NCBI RefSeq assembly: GCF_004136575.1
Contig: NZ_NOIQ01000004.1
Span: forward strand, 1-64,000
Source of the DNA: Rothia koreensis
GTDB taxonomy: Bacteria; Actinomycetota; Actinomycetes; Actinomycetales; Micrococcaceae
Direction of reading: 5' to 3'
DNA length: 64,000 nucleotides
This document shows, piece by piece, positions 61,327 to 64,000 of this stretch. The position numbers and the translations under genes are program-made. Each line of letters starts with the position of its first letter. Position 1 is the stretch's first letter. The notes beneath the pieces are model-generated. The model saw only the letters and a list, made by a program, of their open reading frames with translations. It ran no database searches and was not told the origin of the DNA.

Positions 61327-62310
61327 ATGGACAAGAACGGCCAGCCGTATCTGCGGGCCCTCAGCGAGGACGCACCCCGACCGCTGAGGTCCGTGCTGAG
61401 CCATTTGCCGCTGTATTTCGCGGGCATGCTGGTGATCTGGACCCCGGGAATCCTGAACCGGTTCTCTGGCGCGCAGTCCGTGTCCGCCCCCTGGCTGCGA
61501 TCCGTGACTCCGGAGATCGTCTTCGTGACGTGGACCGTTCTCCTGGTGTACACCGGATTCCTGATCCTGTCGGCCGTCCGGCCGGCTTCCTCCACCGCTG
61601 CCGTCGCGAGCCTGCCCAGACGCATATCACGCACCATTCCGCCCACCATCCAGACGTGCCTCGTCATGGGGCTCATCCAGGCGGGACAGGTGGTCATCGC
61701 ATCCGTCCATCGGTCACACACGCCTCCGGCGGAGGAACTGACGTCGACGGTCTTGTTCTATGGGCTCGAAGCCGCGGTCGGAGTCGCAACGTTCTGCACG
61801 TTGTTGGCGACGATCGCGCTCGGGATGTCCCGTGTGCATCGGTGGTGGCTGTACGTTGTGGGGGCGTGGGCCGTTTACGTCGTCGTCGACAGAATCCAGA
61901 GGTACGCGACTTTCGTTCCCTTGCCGTGGATTCGTGGGACGGTTTTCCGCTCGGGCCTCGAGTTCGAGCGGCCGGAGGCCACCAATGTATTCGTCAATGG
62001 GTTTCCGGGCAATTACTTTCCGTCCGGAGAAAAAGCCGCCGGACAGAACCCTCCGTACGCGAACATTGACGTTCACAATATCTGGATCAATATCGGAATC
62101 CTCACAGCGTGTGTGGTCCTGCTTCTGGTGGTTGCGCCGACCTCCCTCTCCCGGCATCGCGGGGCATCGGCGGGATCCAGGGGATCCTCCCGGGCGAACG
62201 GACCGCGTCCGACCAGGCCGTCCGCCTCCGATGATGACCGGGAGGACGGCAGCCTGATCCCTTGGGACCGAGACGAGACCACCCCCTCCTCCCGTAGACT
62301 TGGCCCGTGA
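61327..62310 (+). CDS. Polytopic membrane protein, function unknown
   Basis: 327 residues with six or seven membrane segments (about 22-44, 62-85, 100-120, 140-163, 175-195 and 260-280) and a disordered, acidic C-terminal 50 residues. No family recognised. GAGGA precedes the ATG by six bases, and the stop overlaps the cls start by four bases (GTGA), so it is coupled to cardiolipin synthase and may be related to the envelope. Confidence 0.65.
   Translation: MDKNGQPYLRALSEDAPRPLRSVLSHLPLYFAGMLVIWTPGILNRFSGAQSVSAPWLRSVTPEIVFVTWTVLLVYTGFLILSAVRPASSTAAVASLPRRISRTIPPTIQTCLVMGLIQAGQVVIASVHRSHTPPAEELTSTVLFYGLEAAVGVATFCTLLATIALGMSRVHRWWLYVVGAWAVYVVVDRIQRYATFVPLPWIRGTVFRSGLEFERPEATNVFVNGFPGNYFPSGEKAAGQNPPYANIDVHNIWINIGILTACVVLLLVVAPTSLSRHRGASAGSRGSSRANGPRPTRPSASDDDREDGSLIPWDRDETTPSSRRLGP
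62295..62300 (+). promoter_or_regulatory. Candidate -10 box inside the preceding gene, before cls
   Basis: TAGACT ends six bases before the cls GTG. A leaderless message or read-through coupling are both possible. Confidence 0.35.
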
Positions 62311-63782
62311 CCTACTCGCTCCTGAACATCCCCGGTTTGCCAACGTGGGCGGATACGACGCTCGTCGTCATCGATATGTTGATTCGCGTCGTCGCCATTT
62401 GCTGGATTCCGTACAACCGGAAGCCGTCCGTGGCTCTGGGATGGCTCATGGCGATTTTCCTGATTCCGTATGTGGGAATCGTGGCTTTCTTGGTCATTGG
62501 TTCGACGTATTTGCCGCGCGGTCGTCGCGAGCGCCAGACGCACATGAACGAAATCATCCGGGAACAGATCGGTGATCAACCGATCCTGGGCGACGCGACC
62601 GGATTGCGGGAACCGGATATCGCGGCCGCCAAGCTGAACTACAAGCTCGGGTCGCTGCCCATGGCCGGCGGCAACCACCTGAAGTTCATTCGCGACAACC
62701 ACGAGGCCATGAACCTCATGGCGGAGGAGGTCGACAAGGCCAAGGAGTACGTGCACTTCGAGTTCTACATCGTCGCGTACGACGCCACGAGCGCGCCCTT
62801 GCTGGATTCCCTGTTCCGCGCGCACCGACGGGGCGTCAAGGTCCACATCATGGTGGACCAGCTGGGGTCTGCCGGCTACCCGGGATACAGCCGGCTGGTC
62901 AAGATGTTGAACGATTCGGGGATCTCATGGCGGCGTTCCCTGCCCATCCGCCCCTGGCGCGGCGAATACCAGCGGCCCGACCTCCGAAACCACCGCAAGA
63001 TTCTGGTGATCGACGGCGACGTCGCCTTCTCCGGTTCCCAGAACATCATCGACCGGTCCTACAACAAGCGCGCCAACCTCAGGAAGAACCTGGCGTGGAA
63101 AGACCTCATGCTCCGGGTCGAGGGGCCAATGGTCGACGAACTCAACGCCCTGTTCATCTCCGATTGGTATTCGGAGACCGGCGACCTCCTACTGGACGAG
63201 GTGGACCAGGACCTGCCCGCCGTCGATTCGGGGGTGCGCGCACAGGTGGTCCCCTCCGGGCCGGGGTTCGAGACGGAGAACAACCTTCGCCTGATCAACC
63301 ACCTGATTTACAACGCCGAGCGACGGATCATCATTTGCAGCCCGTACTTCGTCCCGGACGATTCGCTGAAGATGGCCCTCACCACGGCCGCCCAGGCCGG
63401 AGTCGAGATCCACGTGATCGTGTGCGAGAAGGGCGACCAGTTCTTCCCGCACTTCGGGCAACGGTCCTATTACGAGGCCCTGTTGGAGAACGGGATCAAC
63501 CTTCACCTCTACCCCGCGCCGACGGTCCTGCATTCGAAGTTCATGCTGATCGACGACGACGTCTCCTTCATCGGTTCTTCCAACATGGACCAGAGGTCCT
63601 TCGCCCTGAACCTCGAGGTGTCACTGTTGATCCTGGACAAGGAGATCACCGGCCAGCTCGAGGAGATCGCCGATGAATATCTCGAGACCAGTTTCGCCAT
63701 CAACTACGACGAGTGGCGCCAGCGCCCCTTGCGCCTGAAGGCGCTCGAGAACGTCTGTCGCCTGACCTCGGGGCTGCTCTGA
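62307..63782 (+). CDS. cls: Cardiolipin synthase (PLD superfamily)
   Basis: A 491-residue membrane enzyme condensing two phosphatidylglycerols. Two TM helices (about 18-38 and 45-65) are followed by two HKD active sites: HRKILVIDG near 228 and HSKFMLID near 408, each with the G-S/N pattern after it. The GTG start overlaps the previous gene. Confidence 0.93.
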   Translation: MTYSLLNIPGLPTWADTTLVVIDMLIRVVAICWIPYNRKPSVALGWLMAIFLIPYVGIVAFLVIGSTYLPRGRRERQTHMNEIIREQIGDQPILGDATGLREPDIAAAKLNYKLGSLPMAGGNHLKFIRDNHEAMNLMAEEVDKAKEYVHFEFYIVAYDATSAPLLDSLFRAHRRGVKVHIMVDQLGSAGYPGYSRLVKMLNDSGISWRRSLPIRPWRGEYQRPDLRNHRKILVIDGDVAFSGSQNIIDRSYNKRANLRKNLAWKDLMLRVEGPMVDELNALFISDWYSETGDLLLDEVDQDLPAVDSGVRAQVVPSGPGFETENNLRLINHLIYNAERRIIICSPYFVPDDSLKMALTTAAQAGVEIHVIVCEKGDQFFPHFGQRSYYEALLENGINLHLYPAPTVLHSKFMLIDDDVSFIGSSNMDQRSFALNLEVSLLILDKEITGQLEEIADEYLETSFAINYDEWRQRPLRLKALENVCRLTSGLL

Positions 63783-63818
63783 CCCGGAGACCCCGTGGGC
63801 TTCGGCCGTGCGAGACGT

Positions 63819-64000
63819 TCAGTCGAGCTGGTTGTGCCTCCAGGCGCTGGCCGCGGCCTCAAGCTCTTCGGCGGTCGTGATGAGTCGACGCGCCGCCTTG
63901 GTCAGGTGGTTGCCCCGTGCGGTGGAGCCCGGAGTCGAGACGAATTCCCCGGCCCGCTGGTGGGCCTCCGCGCCAACAGCTTCGACGGCGACGTCGGCCC
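63819..64000 (-). CDS. C-terminal end of an unidentified gene (truncated by window edge)
   Basis: The minus strand has an open frame running in from the right edge and stopping at 63819. The 60 visible residues are Ala-rich and helical (...TKAARRLITTAEELEAAAS...) and end HNQLD. Codon usage fits a real gene. No family can be assigned from the fragment. Confidence 0.6.
   Translation of the reverse strand, partial: ADVAVEAVGAEAHQRAGEFVSTPGSTARGNHLTKAARRLITTAEELEAAASAWRHNQLD

Overview
The window is high-GC chromosomal DNA of an actinobacterium, most likely a member of the Micrococcales close to the Micrococcaceae. The evidence is the rRNA leader motif at the left edge, the carD, senX3-regX3 and phoU block, the PFL/ACT pair, DUF2516, GTP-dependent PEP carboxykinase, and many genes that start a few bases after a TANNNT box, which suggests leaderless transcripts. 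Species cannot be assigned from the sequence alone. No prophage, insertion sequence, integrase or CRISPR array was seen.

Layout. 1-472: promoter and leader of an rRNA operon that reads off the left edge. 473-8690: rlmB, cysS, carD, a lipoprotein, the regX3/senX3 phosphate two-component system, divergent phoU with a candidate PHO box, gpmA and DUF2516. 8697-17634: a trans-sulfuration enzyme, tmk-holB, ACT plus PFL (DUF711) proteins, an AI-2E family exporter, manA and a phosphomannomutase. 17840-25703: pckG, tRNA-Arg(ACG), a NarL-type two-component pair, an NgoMIV-like restriction endonuclease without an adjacent methyltransferase, a 2Fe-2S ferredoxin, a DUF4232 lipoprotein and a nitroreductase. 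25888-31092: a large Lhr-type helicase. 31366-36000: a small catabolic cluster (two SDRs, polysaccharide deacetylase, asparaginase) with a divergent LacI regulator and a double operator. 36016-38040: acetoacetyl-CoA synthetase.

38349-47291 is a lower-GC defence island: vsr and a 5-methylcytosine methyltransferase on the plus strand, converging on a tightly coupled minus-strand operon of Z1 helicase-like protein, PD-(D/E)XK nuclease, MORC/MutL-like GHKL ATPase, an unrecognised protein and a DUF6339-like protein. It matches the prokaryotic MORC-type restriction-modification organisation, with two poorly described components.

47595-64000: an amino-acid permease, a pseudouridine synthase coupled to a cytoplasmic GH76-like hydrolase, a DUF4916 Nudix protein, an SDR, tgt, an AHSA1 protein, a duplicated YhgE/DUF3533-like membrane protein with a FUSC protein, a protein that looks like an inactivated SF1 helicase, a membrane protein, cardiolipin synthase and the end of an unidentified gene.

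The most unusual non-coding signal is a repeat found at two loci 20 kb apart (31121-31267 and 51673-51808). In each, 20-bp units recur with an exact 30-bp period and are mirrored about a small central hairpin.
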